Assembly: GCA_002482845.1 (NCBI GenBank)
Contig: DLGT01000049.1
Location: 1-5,220 of the forward strand
Direction: 5' to 3'
Source of the DNA: Saprospiraceae bacterium UBA7687
Lineage (GTDB): Bacteria; Bacteroidota; Bacteroidia; Chitinophagales; Saprospiraceae
Length of the DNA: 5,220 nucleotides
The notes below the pieces were generated by a model. The model searched no databases. It saw only the letters and a program-made list of their open reading frames with translations, and was not told where the DNA came from. Positions 1 through 5,220 of the stretch are shown piece by piece. The position numbers and the translations under genes are program-made. How positions within the stretch are numbered: position 1 is the stretch's first letter; each line of letters opens with the position of its first letter.

Positions 1-29
1 TTGGACTTTCAACTTATTTTTAAATCATT

Positions 30-626
30 ATGGCACTAAAAATATATCTACCTATTTATCTAATAATGTACATGCTAGTAGCCTTTGTAATACCTACTTA
101 TCGTACCTATAAACAGACAGGAATAAATCCAATTACTTTTGGAAAAAATGATAATGCACATGATTATATTGGCTTCATCATGAAAGTGCTGATAGTTCTT
201 TTGTTTGTTGCTGTGTTGACTTATTCTATGTCTGAAAAAATGTACTCCTATTTAGTACCAATTTCGTACTTGCAAACTCAAACATTGACTATAATAGGTT
301 TTGCTTTAATACATATTGCCTTAGTTTGGATTACCATTGCACAATTTCAAATGAGTAATAGTTGGAGAATAGGCATTGATGAAAAAAATAAAACCAAATT
401 AGTAACGTATGGTGTCTTTTCAATCAGTAGAAATCCTATTTTTTTGGGTATGATCATAAGTGTGTTGGGCCTATTTTTTATTGTACCTAATGCGCTTACA
501 TTTTTTTTAACAATAACAACCTACATAATCATTCAAATACAGATACGATTAGAAGAAGATTTTTTGCAAAAGCAACACGACCAAGACTATGTGAATTATA
601 AACTCAAAACAAAAAGATTAATATAG
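30..626 (+). CDS. ICMT-family integral membrane protein, copy 1
   Basis: A 198-residue hydrophobic protein with membrane segments near residues 4-25, 46-66, 83-105 and a long hydrophobic stretch at 137-172. Two landmarks place it in the isoprenylcysteine carboxyl methyltransferase (ICMT)/phospholipid methyltransferase-like superfamily. The first is the GVFSISRNPIFLG block (128-140), corresponding to the family's G-x-(Y/F)-x-x-x-R-(H/N)-P-x-(Y/F)-x-G motif. The second is the C-terminal EED...Y..YK...R block (175-196), which in relatives helps bind S-adenosylmethionine. Length is normal for the family. Bacterial members such as CzcN/NccN occur in metal-resistance operons, but their substrate is not settled, so methyl transfer here is only inferred. 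It is followed after 1 bp by a broken ATPase start, so it has lost the partner that copy 2 (3537-4130) keeps. The ATG at 30 aligns with the start of copy 2. No promoter or Shine-Dalgarno is visible in the 29 bp upstream, so it is probably transcribed from outside the window. Confidence 0.85.
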   Translation: MALKIYLPIYLIMYMLVAFVIPTYRTYKQTGINPITFGKNDNAHDYIGFIMKVLIVLLFVAVLTYSMSEKMYSYLVPISYLQTQTLTIIGFALIHIALVWITIAQFQMSNSWRIGIDEKNKTKLVTYGVFSISRNPIFLGMIISVLGLFFIVPNALTFFLTITTYIIIQIQIRLEEDFLQKQHDQDYVNYKLKTKRLI

Positions 627-692
627 TATGGAACACAAACATATATATGATGCAGAAGGTAATCAATTATGCTGCACTCAGGAAGAAAAAAT
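30..692 (+). repeat. Duplicated block, upstream copy (ICMT gene plus ATPase start)
   Basis: This block matches 3537-4196: a complete ICMT gene, a 1-bp spacer and the first 65 bases of the ATPase gene. Similarity ends abruptly at 692 after a run of A residues in GGAAGAAAAAAT. The ICMT proteins differ at about 41 of 196 aligned positions. The ATPase portion differs at about 6 of 65 bases. The left edge cannot be fixed because the window begins 29 bp before the gene. Confidence 0.85.
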
Positions 693-750
693 TTACCTTA
701 ATGTTGGGGTTAAACATAATGAATTTTTCCATCACAATCAAATTCTCTGA
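628..750 (+). pseudogene. Truncated N-terminus of heavy-metal P-type ATPase (remnant)
   Basis: The reading frame starts 1 bp after the upstream stop, exactly as the intact ATPase start at 4132 follows its own ICMT gene. The first 22 residues match that ATPase except for one change (Glu10 for Lys10), including the Cys15-Cys16 pair. After base 692 the similarity stops abruptly. The frame then runs through 18 unrelated residues, including Phe-Phe-His-His, to a TGA at 748-750, giving a 40-residue product. None of the transport, actuator or phosphorylation domains remain, so it cannot be a pump. The best reading is a decayed ATPase fragment left by a rearrangement. A translated small metal-binding peptide is possible but unproven. 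Most differences from the intact copy are synonymous, which suggests that selection acted on this stretch for some time after duplication. Confidence 0.8.
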
Positions 751-828
751 AATGATTGTACATATCCATCCTTACATTACGAATGATAAATTAGCCGATA
801 TTGGCAAAGAGAATTTATGGTTTTTATG
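693..828 (+). other. Unassigned segment between ATPase remnant and repressor gene
   Basis: This stretch begins where similarity to the ATPase gene ends and runs to the repressor start. No recognised gene, tRNA, terminator or exact TAnnTTTG promoter was found on either strand. One frame stays open across the segment and ends with a TGA at 827-829, overlapping the repressor start codons. That could be the tail of a former gene once coupled to the repressor, but its translation (ending GKENLWFL) resembles nothing I recognise. The repressor promoter, if it has its own, should lie here but is not obvious. Confidence 0.5.
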
Positions 829-1236
829 ATGGAAAAAGCGGAAGAAATATTAAAAATAAAAGATGTAAATCCTACGGCTGTAAGAATTTTAGTGCTTAGA
901 TATCTATTGGAGCATTTGAAACCTCAATCATTAAAAGATATTGAAAAAGGTTTAATGCATACCGATAGAAGTTCTATATTTAGGTCTCTAAAAACATTTG
1001 AAGAAAAAAAAGTTGTTCATAGCATCGAAGATGGGTCGGGTATGATTAAGTATGCTGTTTGTCCTACAGGATGTAATTGTGACCCACAAGATTTGCACTA
1101 TCATTTTTATTGTACCAAGTGCAGCTATACCTATTGCCTTTTAGATAATCCAATACCTATTATTAAATTACCTCAAAATTTCAAAATGCAACGAGCAAAT
1201 ATGGTAGTGAAAGGGCTTTGTAATAAGTGTAGTTAA
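829..1236 (+). CDS. Fur-family metal-responsive repressor, probably Zur-like
   Basis: A 135-residue cytoplasmic DNA-binding protein, normal in length for Fur/Zur/PerR regulators. Residues 1-65 form the winged-helix domain: the V-x-P-T-A-x-R-x-x-V-L segment at 13-23, and a recognition helix around D46-R-S-S-I-F-R-S-L-K with the family pattern S-x-(V/I)-x-R-x-L. Residues 75-135 are the dimerisation and metal domain: H90-x-H92-F-x-C95-x-x-C98 and C131-x-x-C134 form the usual four-cysteine structural zinc site. Additional cysteines C78, C82 and C84 lie in the hinge, where Zur proteins carry a cysteine ligand of the sensing zinc, so zinc (or cadmium) sensing is more likely than iron. The start at 829 gives MEKAEEIL, where family similarity begins. 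ATGs at 826 and 817 are in frame and possible. The gene sits 68 bp upstream of the receptor, whose promoter carries an inverted repeat suitable as its operator. Confidence 0.9.
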   Translation: MEKAEEILKIKDVNPTAVRILVLRYLLEHLKPQSLKDIEKGLMHTDRSSIFRSLKTFEEKKVVHSIEDGSGMIKYAVCPTGCNCDPQDLHYHFYCTKCSYTYCLLDNPIPIIKLPQNFKMQRANMVVKGLCNKCS

Positions 1237-1240
1237 ACTT

Positions 1241-1255
1241 TGCAATTGAGTTGCA
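1241..1255. promoter_or_regulatory. Inverted repeat, candidate Fur/Zur operator
   Basis: A perfect 5-bp dyad, TGCAA-TTGAG-TTGCA, lies just after the repressor stop codon. Its centre is the TTG of the -33 promoter element, so a bound dimer would block RNA polymerase at the receptor promoter. The position directly beside a Fur-family gene makes this repressor the first candidate. That it binds here is an inference; only the symmetry and position are seen. No second copy was found in non-coding parts of the window. Confidence 0.55.
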
Positions 1256-1275
1256 GTATATTCATAATAACTTTG
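1246..1275 (+). promoter_or_regulatory. Bacteroidota-type promoter of the receptor-ICMT-ATPase operon
   Basis: TTG at 1246-1248 is followed after 19 bp by TAACTTTG at 1268-1275, an exact match to the phylum's TTG / TAnnTTTG housekeeping promoter with the expected spacing. Transcription should start around 1281-1283, leaving a short leader of roughly 22-24 nt before the ATG at 1305. The octamer AACTTTGC occurs at 1236-1243 and again at 1269-1276, 33 bp apart, which may be incidental. The region is AT-rich with no Shine-Dalgarno before the ATG. Confidence 0.75.
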
Positions 1276-1304
1276 CGGTATAATTTAACATAAAAGCAGA
1301 AATA

Positions 1305-3512
1305 ATGACAAAAGTTCTATTAAGTTTTCTTACATTCATAACCCTTTCAGTTAGTAATCTTTCAGCTCAAGTCGTTGAGGTATCAATCAAACTTTTGGAT
1401 AGTGAAAATCAAGAACCTTTAATTGGTGCCACTATTCAAATTAATGAGATTAATCAAGGTACAGTAACTGACATGGATGGAATAGGTTTGTTTTCTAATT
1501 TACTTGTCGGTTCATATCGTTTTGAATTTTCGTTTGTAGGCTATGAGAAAAAAGACACAATTATATCAGTAAATGGGATTAACAGCTTTTTTACCTTCAG
1601 TTTAGAAAGTGCCAGCCAAGAAATAGATGCTGTTACTATTAAAGCAACACGAAGTACTCGTACAATTACAAATATTCCTACTCGAATAGAATTTATTGGA
1701 GGTGAAGAGTTAGAAGAAAAGGCAATTATGAATGCACCCAACATTTCTATGGTACTAAGAGAAAGTACAGGTATCCAAATACAGCAAACAAGCCTAAGCA
1801 GTGGAAATAGAAGTATTAGAATACAGGGCTTGGACGGTAGATATACACAATTATTAAAAGATGGATTTCCTCTATATGGCGGTTTTTCAGGTGGTTTAAG
1901 TATAATGCAAATTCCTCCATTAGATTTAGCCCAGTTCGAAATAATAAAAGGAAGTTCTTCAACTCTATACGGCGGTGGGGCAATAGCTGGCTTAGTAAAC
2001 ATGGTATCAAAAAGACCAACTGAAGAACCAGATCTAAACATACTTCTTTCTCAAACACATACAGGGGGTAGCACAGGTAATGTTTTTTACAGCAAAAGAA
2101 AAGAGAAACTTGGATTTGCACTCTATGGTGCAGCGCATTATAATTCAACTTACAACCCTGATGATGACACATTTACCAATATTCCAAAGACTACTTCATT
2201 TTCATTGAATCCAAAACTATTTTATTATCCAAACGAAAAGTCTACTGTTTGGATAGGCATAAATGCAACAACCGACAAAAGAGAAGGTGGAGACATTAAT
2301 GTAGTTAAAAATGGAGTAGATGCTAACCACACATACTTTGAGAACAATTCTACAAATAGATTTAGTACTCAATTTGTTTTTGAATCCAAATTAGCAAAAA
2401 GTCAGACTATAGAATTTAAAAATAGTGTGGGTTTCTTTAGTCGTAAAATCAATCAACCGAATTACATATTTAATGGAGACGAGACCAATACATTTACAGA
2501 ATTTAATTATGGTAAAAATGGTGAAAAATCGGATTGGATAATAGGTGCAAACCTGTATACTAATACCTTTAAGGAGATTACCTATAGCGCACCACGAAAT
2601 ATGCAGCAAAGAACCTTAGGATTTTTTGCCAACAATATTACAAACCTTTCACGTAAGTTTATTTTAGAAACTGGTTTTAGAACGGATTATTCTTTATATT
2701 GGGGTATATTCCCATTACCTAGGATATCATTGCTCTGGAAATCTAATGATAAACTTTCAACCCGTTTAGGTGGTGGGTTAGGATATAAAATTCCGGATAT
2801 TTTCACAGAAGATGCCGCTACTCTTAACTTCCGAAATGTAAAACCAATAAGTCCAGATAATCTTGATGCAGAAAGATCTTATGGCGCAAACCTCGATGTC
2901 AATTACAAATCATCACTAACCGACCATATCTTTTTCTCAATAAATCAATTATTCTATTTGACAGAAATTTCAAATGCTTTGCTTTTAGAGAATATTTCAC
3001 CTACAGAATACATTTTTAGCAATGCACCTGAAAATATTAGGAGTCTTGGTTCTGAAACAAATGTGAAATTTACTTATAAAGATCTTAGATGGTTTATAAA
3101 TTATGCCTTGATTGATACAAGATTAAAGTATTTAGAAGGTAATCCCTTAAAACCTCTGACACCCAAACATAATGCCGGATCAGTTTTAATGTATGAAAAT
3201 AAAGATTGGCGGATAGGATATGAAGTATATTATACTGGAAAACAATACCTTTCTAACGGTACTCAAACTAATGATTTTACTACATTGGGTTTATTAATTC
3301 AAAAACATTTCAAGTGGGGAAGTCCCTATATCAATTTTGAAAACTTTACAGATAGAAGACAAGGTAGATATTCACCTGAAGTTTTAGGAACAGTTCGAAA
3401 TCCTGTATTTCCTGAAATTTATGCACCTACAGATGGTTTTATTTTTACTGTAGGAATAAATATTAAGCCTTTTGGTCGTGAAGAATGTACTGATGATTGT
3501 CACTCCAAATAG
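1305..3512 (+). CDS. TonB-dependent outer-membrane receptor, probably for a metal complex
   Basis: A 735-residue outer-membrane transporter that would import a ligand using TonB-ExbBD energy. Domains in order: signal peptide 1-21 (cleavage probably after Ala21); carboxypeptidase-regulatory-like beta-sandwich about 24-100 (PLIGATIQI, GTVTDMDG, FSFVGYEKK); a short TonB-box-like stretch DAVTIKAT near 108-115; plug domain about 120-238 with RIQGLDGRYTQLLKDGFPL, QIPPLDLAQFEIIKG and LYGGGAIAGLVNMVSKRP; then a 22-strand-type beta-barrel to about 723. Length is typical of small Bacteroidota receptors; it is not SusC-sized. After the last strand (GFIFTVGINIKPFG) there is an unusual tail containing C728-x3-C732-H733. 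Ligand cannot be read from sequence. The neighbouring metal repressor and metal ATPase suggest a metal or metallophore. It is the first gene of the operon, under the promoter at 1246-1275. Confidence 0.92.
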   Translation: MTKVLLSFLTFITLSVSNLSAQVVEVSIKLLDSENQEPLIGATIQINEINQGTVTDMDGIGLFSNLLVGSYRFEFSFVGYEKKDTIISVNGINSFFTFSLESASQEIDAVTIKATRSTRTITNIPTRIEFIGGEELEEKAIMNAPNISMVLRESTGIQIQQTSLSSGNRSIRIQGLDGRYTQLLKDGFPLYGGFSGGLSIMQIPPLDLAQFEIIKGSSSTLYGGGAIAGLVNMVSKRPTEEPDLNILLSQTHTGGSTGNVFYSKRKEKLGFALYGAAHYNSTYNPDDDTFTNIPKTTSFSLNPKLFYYPNEKSTVWIGINATTDKREGGDINVVKNGVDANHTYFENNSTNRFSTQFVFESKLAKSQTIEFKNSVGFFSRKINQPNYIFNGDETNTFTEFNYGKNGEKSDWIIGANLYTNTFKEITYSAPRNMQQRTLGFFANNITNLSRKFILETGFRTDYSLYWGIFPLPRISLLWKSNDKLSTRLGGGLGYKIPDIFTEDAATLNFRNVKPISPDNLDAERSYGANLDVNYKSSLTDHIFFSINQLFYLTEISNALLLENISPTEYIFSNAPENIRSLGSETNVKFTYKDLRWFINYALIDTRLKYLEGNPLKPLTPKHNAGSVLMYENKDWRIGYEVYYTGKQYLSNGTQTNDFTTLGLLIQKHFKWGSPYINFENFTDRRQGRYSPEVLGTVRNPVFPEIYAPTDGFIFTVGINIKPFGREECTDDCHSK

Positions 3513-3536
3513 CCACAAATAATAATACTGTTGAAT

Positions 3537-4130
3537 ATGCTTAATATATATTTACCACTTTATTTCATTCTAAACATGCTTATAGCATTAAAAATAACTA
3601 TTTATCAAACTATTAGACAGACAAGAATTAATCCTATAATATTTGGAAAAATTGATAATGCATCTGATTATATTGGCTTTATCACGAATGTGTTGATTGT
3701 TCTATTGTTTGCTGCTGTACTAACGTTTTCTTTTTCAGAAAAAATACATTCTTATTTAGTACCGATTTCCTACTTACAAACTAAACCACTGACTATAATT
3801 GGACTGGCTTTAATACATATTGCCTTGGTATGGATAAGCATTGCACAGTATCAAATGAGTAATAGCTGGAGAATAGGCATTGATGAAGAAAATAAAACAA
3901 AATTAGTCACAGATGGTGTATTTTCGATTAGTAGAAATCTTATTTTTTTAGGTATGATCATAAGTGTGTTGGGCCTATTTTTTATTGTTCCTAATGCGCT
4001 TACATTCTTTTTGACTTTGACCACCTATATTGTCATACAAATCCAGATCAGATTAGAAGAAGAGTTTTTGCAAAAGCAACACACTCATGACTATTTATAT
4101 TACAAATTAAAAGCAAAAAGATTGTTTTAA
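3537..4130 (+). CDS. ICMT-family integral membrane protein, copy 2
   Basis: A 197-residue membrane protein, about 79% identical by eye to the copy at 30-626, with the same membrane segments and C-terminal EEE...Y..YK...R block (174-195). The ATG at 3537 is preferred because MLNIYLPLY aligns with MALKIYLPIY of copy 1; a TTG two codons upstream (3531) is a possible alternative. It starts 24 bp after the receptor stop and ends 1 bp before the ATPase start, so it is surely co-transcribed with both. Its counterpart motif reads SRNLIF (132-137): the proline of the conserved R-(H/N)-P is replaced by leucine through a single C-to-T difference, which may weaken catalysis. ICMT-like proteins such as CzcN occur in heavy-metal efflux operons, and association with a metal ATPase fits that. 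Enzymatic activity and substrate are unknown. Confidence 0.85.
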   Translation: MLNIYLPLYFILNMLIALKITIYQTIRQTRINPIIFGKIDNASDYIGFITNVLIVLLFAAVLTFSFSEKIHSYLVPISYLQTKPLTIIGLALIHIALVWISIAQYQMSNSWRIGIDEENKTKLVTDGVFSISRNLIFLGMIISVLGLFFIVPNALTFFLTLTTYIVIQIQIRLEEEFLQKQHTHDYLYYKLKAKRLF

Positions 4131-4196
4131 AATGGAACATAAACATATATATGATGCAAAAGGCAATCAACTTTGTTGCACTCAGGAAGAAAAAAT
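3537..4196 (+). repeat. Duplicated block, downstream copy (ICMT gene plus ATPase start)
   Basis: This is the direct-repeat partner of 30-692, in the same orientation about 3.5 kb away, with the repressor and receptor genes between the copies. Here the ATPase continues intact past the point where the upstream copy breaks off, so this copy preserves the ancestral join. The bases just before the ICMT gene (3513-3536) are not clearly alike in the two copies. Confidence 0.85.
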
Positions 4197-5220
4197 AAAT
4201 GCCGTAGCAAATAAAGAATTAAAGAAGGAGCATAAAGAAATTGTGTGTTGTGCTACTGATGAACCAAGCCATGACGAACATGATGATGACAGTCACGATA
4301 GAGGTGGAAATGGAAGTACTTACAAAATATTCTTACCTGCCATCATTTCATGCTTCCTTTTATTTTTTGCCCTTGCATTGGATCATTTGATTCCGCAAAC
4401 CTGGTTTACTGATTGGGTTCGATTGATTTGGTATTTGGGGGCATATGCACCGGTTGGTTTTCCTGTCATCAAAGATGCTTATGGAGCGATAAAAAAAGGT
4501 GAAGTATTTTCAGAGTTTTTATTAATGAGCATAGCCACCATAGGGGCTTTTGCTATTGGAGAATTTCCAGAGGGTGTAGCCGTCATGCTTTTTTATAGCA
4601 TTGGCGAAGTATTTCAAACATTAGCCGTAAAAAGAGCCAAAGCAAATATAAAAAGTTTATTAGATCAAAGACCCGATGAAGTTACCATTTTAGAAAACAA
4701 TCAGGCAAGAAAGATAAAAGCGGAAACTGCAAAAATTGGGGATATCATCCAACTAAAATCGGGAGAAAAATTAGGCCTTGATGGTGAATTATTGTCTGAT
4801 AGTGCTTCATTCAACACGGCAGAATTAACAGGAGAAAGCAAGCCTGATACAAAAACTAAAGGAGAATCAGTTTTGGCTGGAATGATCAATTTAAATACAG
4901 TTGCTCAAGTAAAAGTTACAACTATTTATACCGATAGTAAGTTGAGCAAAATTTTAGAAATGGTGCAAAATGCCACTGCTCAAAAAGCACCCACAGAATT
5001 ATTTATTAGAAAGTTTGCAAAAATATACACACCGATTGTTGTACTTTTAGCTATACTCATCACTATTCTTCCGTATTTTTTTGTTGATAATTATGATTTT
5101 AGTCAGTGGCTATATAGGGCATTAATATTCTTGGTTATATCTTGTCCATGTGCTTTAGTCATAAGCATACCATTAGGATATTTTGGTGGTATTGGCGCAG
5201 CTTCTAAAAATGGTATACTT
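4132..5220 (+). CDS. P1B-type heavy-metal ATPase, Zn/Cd/Pb type, 3' end beyond window
   Basis: The 363 visible residues are about half of an inner-membrane metal-exporting P-type ATPase. The cytoplasmic N-terminus (1-63) lacks a folded HMA domain with its usual GMTCxxC. It instead has two cysteine pairs (C15-C16, C39-C40) and a His/Asp-rich stretch (47-56), a plausible metal-collecting tail. Membrane segments follow at about 65-85 and 93-113, and a hairpin at about 123-163. The actuator domain carries TGES at 233-236. Further membrane segments lie at about 295-315 and 329-350, with the ion-binding motif C338-P-C340 and the following ALVISIPLGYFGG, which fits the P1B-2 (zinc/cadmium/lead) group better than the SPC cobalt type. 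The window ends at GIL, roughly 30 residues before the expected DKTGT phosphorylation site. The start lies 1 bp after the ICMT stop, so the two are translationally linked. Metal choice is inferred and needs the missing later membrane motifs. Confidence 0.93.
   Translation, partial: MEHKHIYDAKGNQLCCTQEEKINAVANKELKKEHKEIVCCATDEPSHDEHDDDSHDRGGNGSTYKIFLPAIISCFLLFFALALDHLIPQTWFTDWVRLIWYLGAYAPVGFPVIKDAYGAIKKGEVFSEFLLMSIATIGAFAIGEFPEGVAVMLFYSIGEVFQTLAVKRAKANIKSLLDQRPDEVTILENNQARKIKAETAKIGDIIQLKSGEKLGLDGELLSDSASFNTAELTGESKPDTKTKGESVLAGMINLNTVAQVKVTTIYTDSKLSKILEMVQNATAQKAPTELFIRKFAKIYTPIVVLLAILITILPYFFVDNYDFSQWLYRALIFLVISCPCALVISIPLGYFGGIGAASKNGIL

Noticed and set aside
565..576. TTGC-AAAA-GCAA inverted repeat near the end of ICMT copy 1, also in copy 2
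   Set aside because: It lies in codons for a conserved Leu-Gln-Lys-Gln-His stretch, so its presence in both copies is explained by coding.
794..805. GCC-N6-GGC dyad upstream of the repressor as a possible autoregulatory operator
   Set aside because: Arms of only 3 bp, no match to the TGCAA-N5-TTGCA site and no promoter nearby; too weak.
647..829. 60-residue open frame starting inside the ATPase remnant
   Set aside because: Its first third is an out-of-frame reading of the conserved ATPase start, so it is not a gene as it stands. Only the portion after 693 is of unknown status.
1234..1242. TAAACTTTG as an alternative -7 box
   Set aside because: It has three rather than two bases between TA and TTTG and lacks a well-placed TTG; the exact match at 1268-1275 is far better.
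1541..2609. Three minus-strand open frames within the receptor gene
   Set aside because: They lie wholly opposite a well-supported receptor gene with clear plug and barrel motifs, have no recognisable domains and no promoter, and are shadows.
4701..4889. 62-residue minus-strand open frame inside the ATPase gene
   Set aside because: It is opposite the actuator domain with its TGES motif; there is no independent evidence of coding.

Overview
The window looks like an AT-rich chromosomal metal-homeostasis locus from a member of the Bacteroidota (flavobacteria or relatives). Three things point there. The outer-membrane receptor has the Bacteroidota-style N-terminal carboxypeptidase-regulatory-like domain. 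The only clear promoter is a textbook Bacteroidota one (TTG, 19 bp, TAACTTTG). The starts lack Shine-Dalgarno sequences, which is usual in this phylum. All genes are on the + strand.

Layout: (1) 30-626, a small membrane protein of the isoprenylcysteine carboxyl methyltransferase (ICMT) type. (2) 628-750, the first 22 codons of a heavy-metal P-type ATPase gene, cut off and ending in an unrelated 18-residue tail. (3) About 135 bp of unassigned sequence. (4) 829-1236, a Fur-family (probably Zur-like, zinc-sensing) repressor. (5) A 68-bp gap holding a promoter and a perfect inverted repeat, TGCAA-N5-TTGCA, centred on the -33 element. (6) 1305-3512, a TonB-dependent receptor. (7) 3537-4130, a second ICMT-type protein, about 79% identical to the first. 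(8) 4132 to the window end, a P1B-type heavy-metal ATPase, cut by the window edge just after its CPC transport motif.

The receptor, second ICMT protein and ATPase are spaced 24 bp and 1 bp apart, so they are almost certainly one operon driven by the promoter at 1246-1275 and probably controlled by the adjacent Fur-type repressor. The likely theme is zinc/cadmium-type metal handling across both membranes. Metal identity is an inference.

The most striking structure is a partial duplication: the ICMT gene, the 1-bp spacer and the first 22 ATPase codons occur twice, flanking the repressor and receptor. The simplest models are a tandem duplication of a repressor-receptor-ICMT-ATPase unit whose junction lies at 692/693, or deletion of most of a former upstream ATPase. 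Differences within the residual ATPase start are mostly synonymous, and one block of the two ICMT genes is nearly identical even at silent sites. This suggests late truncation and local gene conversion. No RNA genes, insertion sequences, CRISPR arrays or terminators were seen.
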